Shown here: in pieces, positions 53,220 to 64,000 of the stretch
Numbering within the stretch: the stretch's first letter is position 1
How the letters are laid out: every line of letters begins with the position of its first letter
The notes under the pieces: model-generated
Told to the model about the DNA's origin: nothing
What the model saw: the letters and a program-made list of their open reading frames with translations, nothing else
Database searches by the model: none
Made by a program: the position numbers and the translations under genes
NCBI RefSeq assembly: GCF_035582795.1
Contig: NC_134366.1
Span: 109,127,756 to 109,191,755, forward strand
DNA from: Mycteria americana
Taxonomy: Eukaryota; Chordata; Aves; Ciconiiformes; Ciconiidae
DNA length: 64,000 nucleotides
Direction: 5' to 3'

Positions 53220-53523
53220 GGTAGGGAGAAGTGTTACTCTTCAGTTAAAAGCAACCAAAACCACAAATGCCAAATCGTTCTGCTGTGGTCATTCCACTGA
53301 TTCTGAGCTGCTAATCACTTCGACAAATTGCAAAAAGGGAGACACTGTGCTAGGAAAAGAAAAAATTAAAAAATCCTCTTTTCTGCCCTACTTTGTAGGA
53401 GTAAAAATGAAGCAATCCCTCCAGGAGAGCTATTACCAGCCCTGTGCACATCCAGCCCCCGCGCATGCCCTGTATCGCTTGCTCAAGGAGGAAGGCAAGC
53501 AGGGTGGGGATCCCTTGCGGTGA
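53220..53523 (+). CDS. Candidate terminal coding exon, unidentified
   Basis: Preceded by a strong acceptor (CTTTTGACCTCCTGTGTTTTGCAG ending at 53219, given here as a description of its pyrimidine run). The first base completes a codon left open by two bases from the candidate exon at 52707-52798, so the joined frame stays open across a 421-base intron with GT...AG ends. It then runs about 100 codons to TGA at 53521-53523. The product is lysine- and serine-rich with CCGHSTDSE, YFVGVKMKQSLQESYY and a proline/alanine/histidine patch; no family is recognisable. No AATAAA is obvious just downstream. The phase match alone has a one-in-three chance, so the call is tentative. Confidence 0.22.
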
Positions 53524-56500
53524 GATTTCCTTTACCGCAGGTTCCGTTCTCAGCTATGCTTTTATTCTAGGGCTTCAGAAAAAGGGGAAGTAAATCCTGC
53601 TGTTGCAATTATTCAGAGAACTCGATCCCAGAGTGGCATCGATGTACCAAGAGGTTGCAAATGCAAAGCGGGGACATTTTTCAGAAAAGGTTTTGGAAAT
53701 GTTGCCTGAAAGCCAGAACAGAATAGGCCCATCTCAGCTCCGCATCCTTAACAAAAAAGTTCTCCTCTGCTGTGACATGCAAAACCAGCAATATGAGAGG
53801 TTTTCCATCCTTCAGAACCATTTGTTTATTTTTCTATAACCAAGATGCTCTGGTTTTAGTACAACCCCACAACTAACTGTGCCATGGTCACCCGCGGTGC
53901 ATGGGTCGGAAAAAGCAACTGGGGAAGGATCAAAAGCTTGAGTGTTGGCATTGCCACTAAGTTTGGACTGAAATGCTCAGACCCCCTGGGACTTTGGTAC
54001 CAGGTGTGAGTGGCACATGGCCTGGGCGAGAGCACCTAGGTCAGGACCGATATCAGCAAAGGTTTCACAGAAACCAGGCTTGGCTAGAAACCAAACTACC
54101 TCTCTGGCATCTCCAGCCTGTGGTGAAGCTGGTGTCACATTTGCAGTTACCTGTGTGAGCTAGACTGAAATGATGCCTTCCTACAACGCAGAGGAGGTTC
54201 AAGGTTTAGGGCTGTTCCAGCTCTTGCAAATATAGAGGCTAGCAGAGGAAACCCTGCCAGAGAGGACCTGTGGTGTTTGAACCCTCTCTGTAACGTGGTT
54301 TGGAAGCAGAGGCATGGCCTGAATTTCATATTTCTGCCTGGAACATTATTTGCAGCAGCAGTTCCTTATGTCTGCCAGGCCCTGCTAAGTGCAAGAGAAC
54401 TGCAGAATCGTGTTAAACAGTGATTTATAGCATTTTAGGGACTGATGAAAAGAATGCATTGTGGGTGAGGGGGAAATGCTGAGACCTGACAGTGTCCTGG
54501 TGATGGAAGCGGCTAAGTCAGGCTGTCTTAGAGAAATGCTTGCCTGCTCCTTTTGCAGCTGCCCCAGGCAGGGTCTGAGCCATCTCACAACTGAAGCTGC
54601 CCATCTTACCCATAGTTTGTGGGAACATGGGAGAACGTCTTCAAAAATTCTTTTGGCAGAGAAAAAAAACCCCATTGTCTTGCAAAATGCCTGGGGTCAA
54701 TACTGTCGAGAACCATCTCACAGCAGCAGAACGAACACTGTGCTGGTTGGAGCTGGAAGAAGCAGAGAAGACCAGGGGAGAAGGCTGACTCCTGAACTCC
54801 TTCCAGCAGCTGGAGAAACTGGAAATGGTGTACACAACGAAGAGCAGTAAAGGCCCTAAAACTGAATAGTCTACAAGCAGAATTAATTTAATGTGAAGGA
54901 GAGGCATTCATCTACAGGCACCATTTGGCTGACAGTGTGACCTGGGAGTCTAAATTAAATGGCTCTGAGCTTTCACTCCATTTCTAATAGTCTGCCTAGA
55001 GGGAAAGAAAGGGAACTCGTATCTTTATGGAAATATTACTGAAATATTGCTGTGAATCAACTTGCAATATACTTTGCCTGGGATGGAAGACGTACAGCTG
55101 AACAATGAGATGAGTTTCTTCCCTGTATTTCCTCCAACACCCAAGAAAATTACTATTGGGGAAAAAATGTTTGATTAACAAATGCTATGGTAGAGAAAAT
55201 TGGGAAGGTCTTGTGGCTTTGGCATAGGCCTTAGAAGATGGTATAGGCCTCTTTTGTTGATTTTAGAATTTGTTCAAGTTGGTGAAAAGATTATGTGATT
55301 GATGTGTAACCCTTAGTAAGACATAAGGTTTTGATGCAGGATTGAAGCAGGATTGAGCATATTTGTTGGTTATGCTGGGGATAGCATTGGCTAGTTTGTG
55401 TGTTGTTACGGTACGCAGACTGCTTCTCTTTAACAATTTATGGAGACAATCTGAAATAATTCTGAGAGAAATCCATGGGATTTAGTCATCAAAGGATGAA
55501 AAATCCATCATCTCTTCTTTGCTGATGACAGTGACCTCACTGGATCACAGAGGAACAGGTGTGAAAATAACTAGGAAGAAAGAATGAAGGCAAAAGCAAC
55601 CAGATATGAAGATTTCTTACAGGAGGACAGAGATGGTAGGGATACTTAAATTGGTTGAAACAGCAAAGATATTCCCATCCCAGCCAAGAGCCCCTGGAGT
55701 GTGCTGAACCCTCAAGCAGTGGGACAACTTAGCACTCAGCTAAGTGTCACTAAGAAATAAATCCAACAAATAGAAATCCAGCATTACTCAATAGCTGCTC
55801 TAGCAAAATAGCATTGAGCCTAACCTCAAGAGATCCCCTCCTCCCACTGCCCTTCCCTAAGGCAGAACCATCTATTATATTATTCCCAATAGCTACTTGT
55901 CTACTCTGTTCTTCAAAAGCTCTACAGATGCTTTGTAAGTTAAAGCAGCACTCTGATTCACTCAGCACTGACTCACCCAAGCACTGACTTCTGCTGCTTC
56001 ACTCTCCTGACTGTTAGAAAGTTTTTTTCCTAACTTGCTTCTTCCTAGTTTCTGCTACTTAATTTGCTTCCTAATTTGCTTCCTCCATTCTGCAGCCTAA
56101 GTCCATAACTCCTCGTGCACCACAGAGGCGGAGAAGAGGGCTTGAGGACTGCTTTTCTCTCCCATCTTGATCTTCTCTCCCTCAAGTGAAGTGGTTCTGG
56201 TTCCTCCTATCTTTTCCTTAATTTCCTGTTTTCTAGCCCTCTGAGCAGTCTTGTCGCTCCTCTGAGGACTGCCACCAAACGGTCTATATCCTCCTTGAAC
56301 TGAGATGCCTGAAAGCTGTGTCCTGCCTTGGCAGACCTGCCTTGCTAACCCCACCACAGTGACAGAATTACCTTGTGTCTCTGCTTTGTTCACACCTGAT
56401 GGCATGTTGTCTGCTGTGTTCAGGCGTTACTGCTGACTCAAGTTTGGCTGCCTCCAGCCTCTTTTCTGAAAAAAGTGCTACTTAAGCGGCCATCCCTCAG

Positions 56501-56560
56501 CCTGCATTTATGAGGTTGATTGTTCTCACTTGAGCATAGTACTTCACAGCTCTCTCTCTT
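53524..56560. other. Non-coding stretch, no gene recognised
   Basis: AT-rich, short open frames on both strands, none with a motif I recognise. If the exons at 52.7-53.5 kb are real this would be 3' untranslated or flanking sequence. Near 56040-56090 there is a small CTTCCTAATTTG repeat. Confidence 0.55.
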
Positions 56561-56868
56561 GAACTGCATTTAATTTTTTCCAGACCACTTCTCCAGTTTG
56601 TCAATATTAGCTTGAATTTTGATTCTGTCCTCCAGTGTACGTACACTCCTGGGCAGCCTGATATCTGCAAATGTAACGAGTGTGATCATATCCATCTAGG
56701 ATATTAAAGGATATACTGAATAATACCAGATCCGAGGCTAAGCCCTGCAAAATCACACATCATGGAATCATAGAACATCTCAAGTTGGAAGGGACCCATA
56801 AGGACCATCTAGACCAACACCCTGCTCCTCGCAGGACTACCTAAAACTCTTTTGATAATGAACCATTG
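56561..56868 (-). mobile_element. CR1 LINE 3' end, minus strand, with an adjoining old CR1-like fragment
   Basis: At 56763-56868 the reversed CR1 end is clear: GGAATCATAGAACATCTCAA, GTTGGAAGGGACCCATAAGG, ACCATCTAGACCAACACC, then CTGCTCCTCGCAGGACTACC. Just before it, 56561-56756 carries CAGACCACTTCTCCAGTTTG, TTTTGATTCTGTCCTCC and GCTAAGCCCTGC, which resembles from memory a segment spread through reptile and bird genomes in CR1-type elements in the same minus orientation. The second part is thus probably an older fragment beside a younger CR1 tail. The join and the family of the older part are uncertain. Confidence 0.75.
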
Positions 56869-59800
56869 GGAACTACTTACCGAGTACAATTTTCCAGATT
56901 ATATTCATTCTGTAGGGATTTAATCTAGGCTGGTTTGCTTCCTCCCTTTGAGTTGAAATAGTATTTTGCTATGAGAAGATAATGATTTACTTTCATAGGC
57001 CAAGTGATACTGGAATGAAAAATGGCGTAAAAGAGCAGCAGAAAAAAGCCGAAGTCACCTCTGATGGGCGTGGTGGGATGTGCTAGGTGTTGTGGATTGC
57101 AGTGACACACCTGAATGGACACACGTGTAACTCACCTCCAGGGCATGTGATGGGTTCACGTCACACAACATGGCAGGGAACATGAAGGGAGACAGGACGG
57201 CACCAACGACACGTGTGTTGTGGTTCCTGCTCACCGCAATGTGTGTGTCCACTGGGGCACCGTCTGCAAGGCCACATGTAAACCTCTCCCCAGGCCCCCA
57301 AACTGAGCTGTCCAAGATGGACGTGGGCACCGGCTGGGCTAGGGAAGCCAGCCTGCGGTTCTTCCCACCGTGGCTTTTGCATAGCTCAAGTGCATTGAGC
57401 TACATCCCAAACTGGCACCGTAACCTCCCTGGCACAAGAGTTCCGTTTTCCCAGAGGCCAGCTCATGCACCCAGCTCACCTCCACCGTCTAACGCAGTAC
57501 AGGGGTCCTCGGGAACCACTGTCCTCTCCTCTGGGTGAACGGTTCCTGGAGCCTGCCCGTTTTTCAGCTCTCCAAAATATGCAGCGTGTATTTTATAGCC
57601 TCACGAAGATTTGCGCACAGGGCTCCTAAGGTCTGTGAAGCTGTGTGGAGTGAGTCATGTCTTCTACCGTCCTGGCCTGCTGACTCTCCTCCTGGACAGA
57701 AAACGGAGAATTTCTCCCAAGTTTTCTCTGGAACTGAATATTCCTACGAGCCTAGTTTTTGGGGAAAAAAGTGCAAAAAGTTTCAAGAGTTTGGCAAAGA
57801 GAAAAGTATACTAAGCTCAGTCAGTCACTGACACAAGACTGTATAAACACGATCTAAAGTCCCTGGAGTCCCTGTAACTTGCCCATGAGTTAACAGCTAG
57901 ACAAGTTATTGTAACTCCATCCTTCAGGTTTCTGAGGAGGATGTTTACTGGGAGAACTGCAACTGCAGCAGTATGCAGAGCAAAACTTTTACAAGGTACT
58001 CTAAATCCCTGTGAACGCTCCCTTTCCCAAACTGACGAGTAACTAGTGTCAACCACCTTTTCCTATGTTCTCCTTCATACTGTCTCCACCTTAGGGTCAT
58101 CTGCCCTTCCTTTATCTCTTTGTTTTTCCTCCTTGTCTTCCATGTAGGTTATCCCCCCAAATGCAATCTTCACCCCCAAAATAGCCCCAGAACAAAGGAG
58201 GGCACTAACTAACCTTCTGACACACAACTTTCTGTATCTTGGGAATCCTCCTTGTGCTGGAGCAGGAGGAGACGTGAATAGGGCTGAAGCTGTTTACGAC
58301 ACCTCCCTTCTGCACCAGCATAGCAGGGCAGAAAATGGCCAACTCATCTCTCCTGCTGCTTGTGGAGGTGTTGGTAGTTTAAGGTAGGGAAGAATTAAAA
58401 CCACCCCATCCAACACTGCTAAATGGCACAATTTTTTACACTTCTTTTTCATAAAGAATGTCTTGGCTTTTAGTCCTGTAGCTGAAGATAAAACATCAGA
58501 ACACTGGATTTTTCTCCTAGGTCAGAAATTCTAATGAAGTAAGTTCCAGGGGAAGAAGAGTAAGGTTGGGGTGATTTAAAGGAGGTGTTCTAAAAGCTGC
58601 CTCCTCTTGCTTGATCCACCCTTGTTTTTGACATTTCCCCAGTCTCCCCCACTTTTTGTTGACAGGTTCTTAGAGGATGGGTGGTGGCTTTTTCTGAGAG
58701 CAGCGTCAGATGTGGTTACATGAAAAACACACACATGAGAGCTTTGCAGTGACTGCAAAATTGATTCAGGGTTGGTTTTTTTTTTTGCTGTGGAGTGGGG
58801 CTTCGTTAGCCAACAGGTGAAAAGTTACCGTGTTTTGGAACAGCTCAACAAGAACGAGATAAAAGTACTTCTTGTGGGTACAGAGGGCAAAAAAAAAAAG
58901 CTGAGATGCTACAAAATAAAGCAGGGAGGAAGCCACTTTGTTAGGCTGGATGGCTGGGATCAGTAAACAGCAGACACGGGCATGCAAACTGGCAGGGCAA
59001 AATTATGCTGCCCCAAATGCAAAGATGGGGCAGGGAGAAGGGGGGCCCGGGCATCCATGCGAGGAGGGACGTTTCTGTCCGTGCTAACTTATCCCATCTC
59101 GAGGGAAAGCGCACCGCGCTCCCCTGCGGGACAGGTTTCTGGAGGAACATCTCACGCTGCGGGTGATGTCGGTGAGGCTGCCGTCAAGGGACGATGTAGC
59201 AAACGGGAACGAATCAAAGTGACTCCTCTTTGTGCATCTGCAACGGAGGCTGAGTCATTACCATTCATCACCAGCCCGGCTGGTGTGTTCATTCTGGTGA
59301 CAGTTGTTTTCGGGAGAGAGGACAGCTTTTGATGCCTTTTAATTCCCAAAAATAAAAGAAAAAAGGGCTGTGAAGGTAACAGGCATCCGGAGAGGCTGAC
59401 TGAAAACAGTGAGTAAGGAAATAACTTCAAGTCCCAGGGAAATGCAGCACAAAAGGGAGCTGCCACGATAACCAGGACAGTGTGGCTTGCTCCTTCGTGT
59501 TGCTGAAGGAAGCGGTAAATGGCTAAAACTTCCCATGCTTGATTTACAAATGAGCTCCCATTGCAGGGCAACACAGGAAAGTTAGCATTGCTGTTGCAGG
59601 GTATTCTCTCCAGGTTTCTTCCTGCTAGGCTGGCTATGTATTTTGAGTCATTCGCCTCTCTGTGTAGCATTGTTAATCTTACAACTTATTCTAATCAAGG
59701 CCAAAAAACCTCCTCAGCAAGAACAGCGAAGCCTCTTCTAGCCCGCGCCGGTCCTCAGAGACCGACATGCTCCACAGCCCCCACTGACTTTACAAGGGGC

Positions 59801-60960
59801 TCAAGATTTCTCCCATCCACCTCCTGCTGTCTCGAGGAAACCACACAGCAGCGGCTGCCCACTGCCGGGAGCCGCTCTTGCCGGGAAGTTTTCACGCGAG
59901 GTACACCCTGTGACTGCCTTTCCTTCAGCACTTCTCCTTTCCCTCACCCCTGGCAACCTTCTCACGCGTTGGCCCCACCAGGCTCTGCAAGCTCAGCGGT
60001 TTCCAGCTCTGGCCCTGGGTGTGCTTTAGGAGGCAGCGCCCGGAGAGGTGCCGTCCCCCTGCATTGGCGTCCCCTCCCTCCAGATCGGTGCTTTTCCTCT
60101 GCAGCTTTCACATCTCCATCTTGTTATTCCTCTTCTCACACCTCTCTCCTGTTTCTTACTGATCCCCTCCTCTGCTCTGTTTCCCCTCATCACCCCGTAA
60201 TGGTGTTACTCTCTTTTGGCCACTGTCTTCATCTACTCACCACCATGGCAGGAGGGCCTTACTGAGGCAGAGGGACTCTCCCGTTGAGTGCAATAGGGTG
60301 CAGCTACCACCTGATCAGAGACGGTCCCTGCCTGAAGAAATCACTTCACGTAAGACGGGCAGGAAAAAGGGTGAGAGGGGCAGTCTAGAAAGAAGTGACT
60401 TCCCCAGGCCTGTCCAGCGGGGCCAGAATCAAGTCCTCTCTCTTACCTGTTGGGCCAAACTGTCGTCTTCACTCAGCGGGGACTTAAGCAAGCGTAATTT
60501 TAAAGCAAAGCAAAGCAAGAGCGGTGCCTCCTAGCAGCGGAGTTCCTCAAGGAGTCTTGCTGCTGTGGCAGAGGAACAACCAGGCAGTCAAGCCACACCA
60601 CCCCACCAAAAACCACTCCTAGGAGGAGTCTCTTGGCTTCGGCCGCATCCACCTAGGAAAACACAGCTTCCCAGCCCCGGCAAGGCTGCAGCCCCCAGGT
60701 TGCACAGCCCAGACGCCCGACGTGACAGCGAGGGAGAGGCAGGAGCTCTGTGGGACGCAGTGCCGCTTTCCAGGGACTGGGAGGCACCTTACCCTGCACC
60801 CAGGGGAAGGCTCTGCTTGAGCTGGGAAGGGGATTTTCACCTTCCTAGGATGACTAAATGGCTGCCACAGTATTTGCTACAGGAGCTAATGAATATGGCT
60901 CTAAGGCCTGGGCTGGGGTTAGGTCAGGCGCTCCAAATGGACCTATCCCATCTTCTGTCT

Positions 60961-61037
60961 TCTCCATCTGGACTAGTTCAAGTTGTGCACTGCCTAGTTG
61001 TGCACTTCTCCATCTTGCCCAGTTCAGGTTGTGCACT
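60961..61037. repeat. Two 31-bp copies plus a partial unit, sharing GTTGTGCACT
   Basis: Copies at 60961-60991 and 61007-61037 both read TCTCCATCT...AGTTCA.GTTGTGCACT, with a 46-bp period. A partial unit TAGTTGTGCACT lies between at 60995-61006. The minus-strand frame through it shows a matching short repeat (SAQLGSAQLELVQ). Confidence 0.8.
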
Positions 61038-61732
61038 GGAGACCAGCTATCTCCATTTTCAGCCCTGCAGAAACCCACTGGTACAGCTTTAGGAAAAAGG
61101 CATAATAATTAGAGATGAGCTCATTAAATCTGCTTGTGACTCATCTACCGGAAGCTGTAGTGAACACCGCTGCTGTGCTGGGAGTCTCGCTTTCAAGGGT
61201 GTGGCGACACATGCAATTATGAGACTGAGTAATCAAAAGTCGGTACAGGTTTTCTGTCATTACACACTAACTTCTGATAGCAGAGATGTGAGGGACTACC
61301 GGCGTTAGGTCCCACGCCTGTATGTGCACGTGAATATCACCTGAGTGGTCTAATGGAGTCAGCAGGACTATGCAAGGCTCAGACATTACCTGAAGCCCAA
61401 ATGTATTTTTGTGCAAGTCTAGAGAAAGTTCGTCTGTAGGCACGGTCCTCTCATAAACTGAGAGACCTGGCGGGAGGGAGTCAACTTGCTTTATCAAATT
61501 CAGAAAATGCAGCTGCTGAAGGGACCAGTGTGATGCAGAATCAGTAGTGCCAGGGATACTAAAATAATATGCCTATTATTGACAGAGAGCAAGTTTTACT
61601 TTGATGTTCTTCTGTTGTTCACCTGATCATCAGGAAGGTACTTAGGTTTGGTAACGCACCAAAGACGGTGACTCGGGAAAGCCGAACTGCAAGAATCGTG
61701 TCCCTGCTAGTGCATCTGCCCATGAGACAACT

Positions 61733-61768
61733 GGTGTCACCTATGGTGGTGACACCATAGGTGTCACC
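61733..61768. repeat. 16-bp inverted repeat with one mismatch
   Basis: GGTGTCACCTATGGTG (61733-61748) pairs with CACCATAGGTGTCACC (61753-61768) around GTGA, with a single mismatch. Each arm also contains the near-palindrome GGTGTCACC, so alternative pairings exist. Confidence 0.85.
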
Positions 61769-63844
61769 CGCCTGTCCACATGTCCGTTGTCGCGGGTCAC
61801 CCCAGCGTGGGTGAGAACCTGCTGCCACTGCTGCTGCGCTAAATAAAAAATAACGCCCTGTGAACACATGGCACTGAGAGAGCCCAGGGGGTTGCTCTGG
61901 TCAAGCTGTCCCTGGGGTGAAAGCGAGCTGCTCTGCAGGCCCAGCAGGGCAAGTTGTTCCCCGGCTCTATCTCTGCCACCAGAAAGGATTCGCATTCATA
62001 TGCAAAACCCCCGCACCCCAGGCTGCCAGGGCTGCCGCTGCGCAGCGGCACTCAAGCGGACAGGGCAGGGTGCGTTTTGAGCCCCTCCTGCCTGCCTCTG
62101 CTCTCAAAATCAACTTCTCTCTCAGCAGTAAGGACACCCCACCTCAAAAATCATCTCAAAGGCTGTCCGTAAAAACAAGAAGCGGTATTCATATGAATGA
62201 GGCTATTTTTGTAAGTGCAGATGCGGAAGCTGTTACCACCAAAATGTTTAGGAAACCTGTGAAAGGAAATAGTCGAGCTGTAGCGTAGGAACCAGTTCAA
62301 GCACTCGGCTCTGGCTGCTCCCCGAGCTGCGTCCTCGCCACGATGCAGCACGCCCAAGAAGATCCGACTGCACCCGGAGAAGAAGATGATGCCTTTGGGG
62401 AAGGTAAAGTCATCTTTTATTAAGCTAATCCTTCTCCTACTCAGACGAGAGACCAGTTTCTAGCTTGGGTGGTATTTCTTGGGTAAATCTGCAGTTGTCT
62501 ATGGGCTCCAAGGTCACAGGGTGACCAGACTTTCTTTTTCTCCTGGGAGAATGGAGAACAAAAGCACCCCAGATACAATAAAAATACCTTTCACACTGGT
62601 TCAGCAGCTTGCTTCCTCAGCAAGGAGGTTACTGCAGAAGAAGAAAGCTGGGGGGACACCAAGTGTGTTTGCTACAGTGGCTGCACTATGCAAAGTAGCG
62701 TGTTGGACATTCAACACTGCAGGTGCAGCTGTCGTTAAGGTAGTAGTGCTCCTTACGGGGGCTAAAGGCGACTCGCTACTTAAATTATCTGAGCAAAATT
62801 AGCCTCCTCCTCTCCAACCGCCACAACCCAGGGCACAGAGGCAGTGCCATAGCTTCTTATCCCTAAAACTTTCTGCCGGAGCGTGATTCCTCACTGCTTG
62901 CATCCTGTGCCGCTGTTTACACGTGTACCGAGCGCTACCCGGTCAAAATAGCAGAGAGGCAGATGAGACGACCCAGGGAAGGAGGAAGAATCTGGCCCCC
63001 GGTGTCTAATTTCTGCCGTTGCTCACTGCTCCCCTTCGCACTCGAGCGGGGACCAGGGGGAGAACTTGCTCATGCAAATCTTCTCCCGGCCCCCAGCCCT
63101 CCGCAGTTTCCAAGGGAGTTGCAGGCACAAAGAGCTGCCTGGATCCGCTCCAAAGACCGTGAACCTTTAAACTCACTTTCAGCACAGCTTCAGCAAACCT
63201 CATTTAAACAAAGCTCAGCTGCGGTTGGTATGGAAGACTTAGCAGTGAACAGTGCCAAATCGAGTTATCTGAGCCTCAGTGAAAGGCATCAATACAGGAA
63301 AGAAAGCAGCTCCAGTGATGTACTGTCTGCATTCAAATACATTTCTCATGTATATATGCCCCCACTCCTCGTCCTGTGTCCCAGTCTGGGCTCAGAAGGG
63401 CAATGGATTTGCAGAAAGCAGGGGTCAGAGTATTTGCGTTCAGGAAAAAATCCTGGTAGCCCAGGGAAGACCCGATGCCACTGGGCAGATCACCTGGCAT
63501 TGAAAGTACCCTGTTGCGTTCCCTGCATCCTGCCCTCACCCAGGTGGATGCCACTTCTCAGGGTAACGGACTCGATAGGGACATTTTTGAGTGCTCTGAA
63601 GAGCCAGTGGGATTTAGGCTTCCTTGCTGTTTCTGAAACCTCTAGCCTATGTTCTTAATCAGAAACGTAGGAGGGAAGGAGAGGAACGTGTGCAGGTTGT
63701 TTGGCATTTATATTGCATTATCTGAAGGGAAAGATACAGTGCTTAAGAAACCTTTCCAGCCTCTCAGCTAAGTTGTTTCTGGCAGGGCTGATCCAGCAAC
63801 AGCTAGAGGAGGCTGGCTTTTCAAAGGCAGGAACATTTTTAAAA

Positions 63845-63925
63845 CCTCTCCCTGACCCTGCTTGGAGCAGGAGGTTGGACTAGATGACCTCCTGAGGTCC
63901 CTTCCCACCTGAGTTATCCTATGAG
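63845..63925 (+). mobile_element. CR1 LINE 3' end
   Basis: CCTCTCCCTGACCCTGCTTG, GAGCAGGAGGTTGGACTAGA, TGACCTCCTGAGGTCCCTTC and CCACCTGAGTTATCCTATGA form the familiar CR1 3' terminus in plus orientation. Only about 80 bp are present and the tail is down to one unit. The upstream bases (63700-63845) do not match CR1 by eye. Confidence 0.9.
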
Positions 63926-64000
63926 TTGGTGACAGCCTCGTCAATTCCTTTCCGTGTAACCGGGAACAAATCTACCCCAGCTGCTCTCTCGGCCAGAGGG

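Larger units (their letters stand above)
56869..63844. other. Non-coding stretch with GC-rich patches
   Basis: No gene recognised. GC-rich, stop-poor patches at about 59700-60250, 60560-60840 and 62950-63200 give long open frames (up to 234 codons) on one or both strands, without motifs. The repeats at 60961 and 61733 and the candidate first exon at 62343 are separate entries or findings. A short (AAAGC)3 run lies near 60502. Confidence 0.5.

Overview
The window looks like avian nuclear DNA, most probably intergenic or deep-intronic sequence from a bird. The clearest signs are several CR1 (chicken repeat 1) retrotransposon 3' ends carrying the diagnostic terminal run of GATTCTAT-type repeats, on both strands and at different stages of decay, plus a solo long terminal repeat of a type I associate from memory with bird endogenous retroviruses. 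Base composition is mostly AT-rich with short GC-rich patches. There are no bacterial-style operons, no tRNA or rRNA genes and no CRISPR array. I cannot name the species or the locus.

Layout. 1-6759: unannotated AT-rich DNA with small tandem duplications. 6760-7320: solo LTR flanked by a 5-bp target duplication. 7321-17065: unannotated DNA with one old CR1 end near 15.3 kb. 17066-18138: the longest CR1 copy, holding a broken reverse-transcriptase C-terminal region. 18139-23560: mostly unannotated, with an old CR1-like fragment near 20.1 kb and a 12-bp inverted repeat made of forkhead-like motifs. 23561-24000: a real CpG island, the best candidate promoter. 24001-41957: long non-coding stretch with a short CR1 end at 29.5 kb (minus strand), two related minisatellite patches, and a cluster of octamer and SOX-like motifs near 36.2-36.4 kb. 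41958-45086: two more CR1 ends. 45087-52706: non-coding, with a striking compound hairpin at 49.83-49.92 kb. 52707-53523: the best candidate coding exons, two segments on the plus strand bounded by good splice signals and compatible in phase. 53524-64000: non-coding with two further CR1 ends (56.8 kb minus, 63.9 kb plus), short repeats and a possible first exon near 62.35 kb.

No complete gene is recognisable. Most open frames are the size expected by chance and several overlap in multiple frames of GC-rich patches. The CpG island, the 52.7-53.5 kb exon candidates and the 62.3 kb start/donor pair are all readable on the plus strand and could belong to one or more plus-strand transcription units, but nothing in the sequence links them. 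I found no clear new biological system. The observations most worth a second look are the multi-stem hairpin at 49.83-49.92 kb, the phase-compatible exon pair, and the CpG island.
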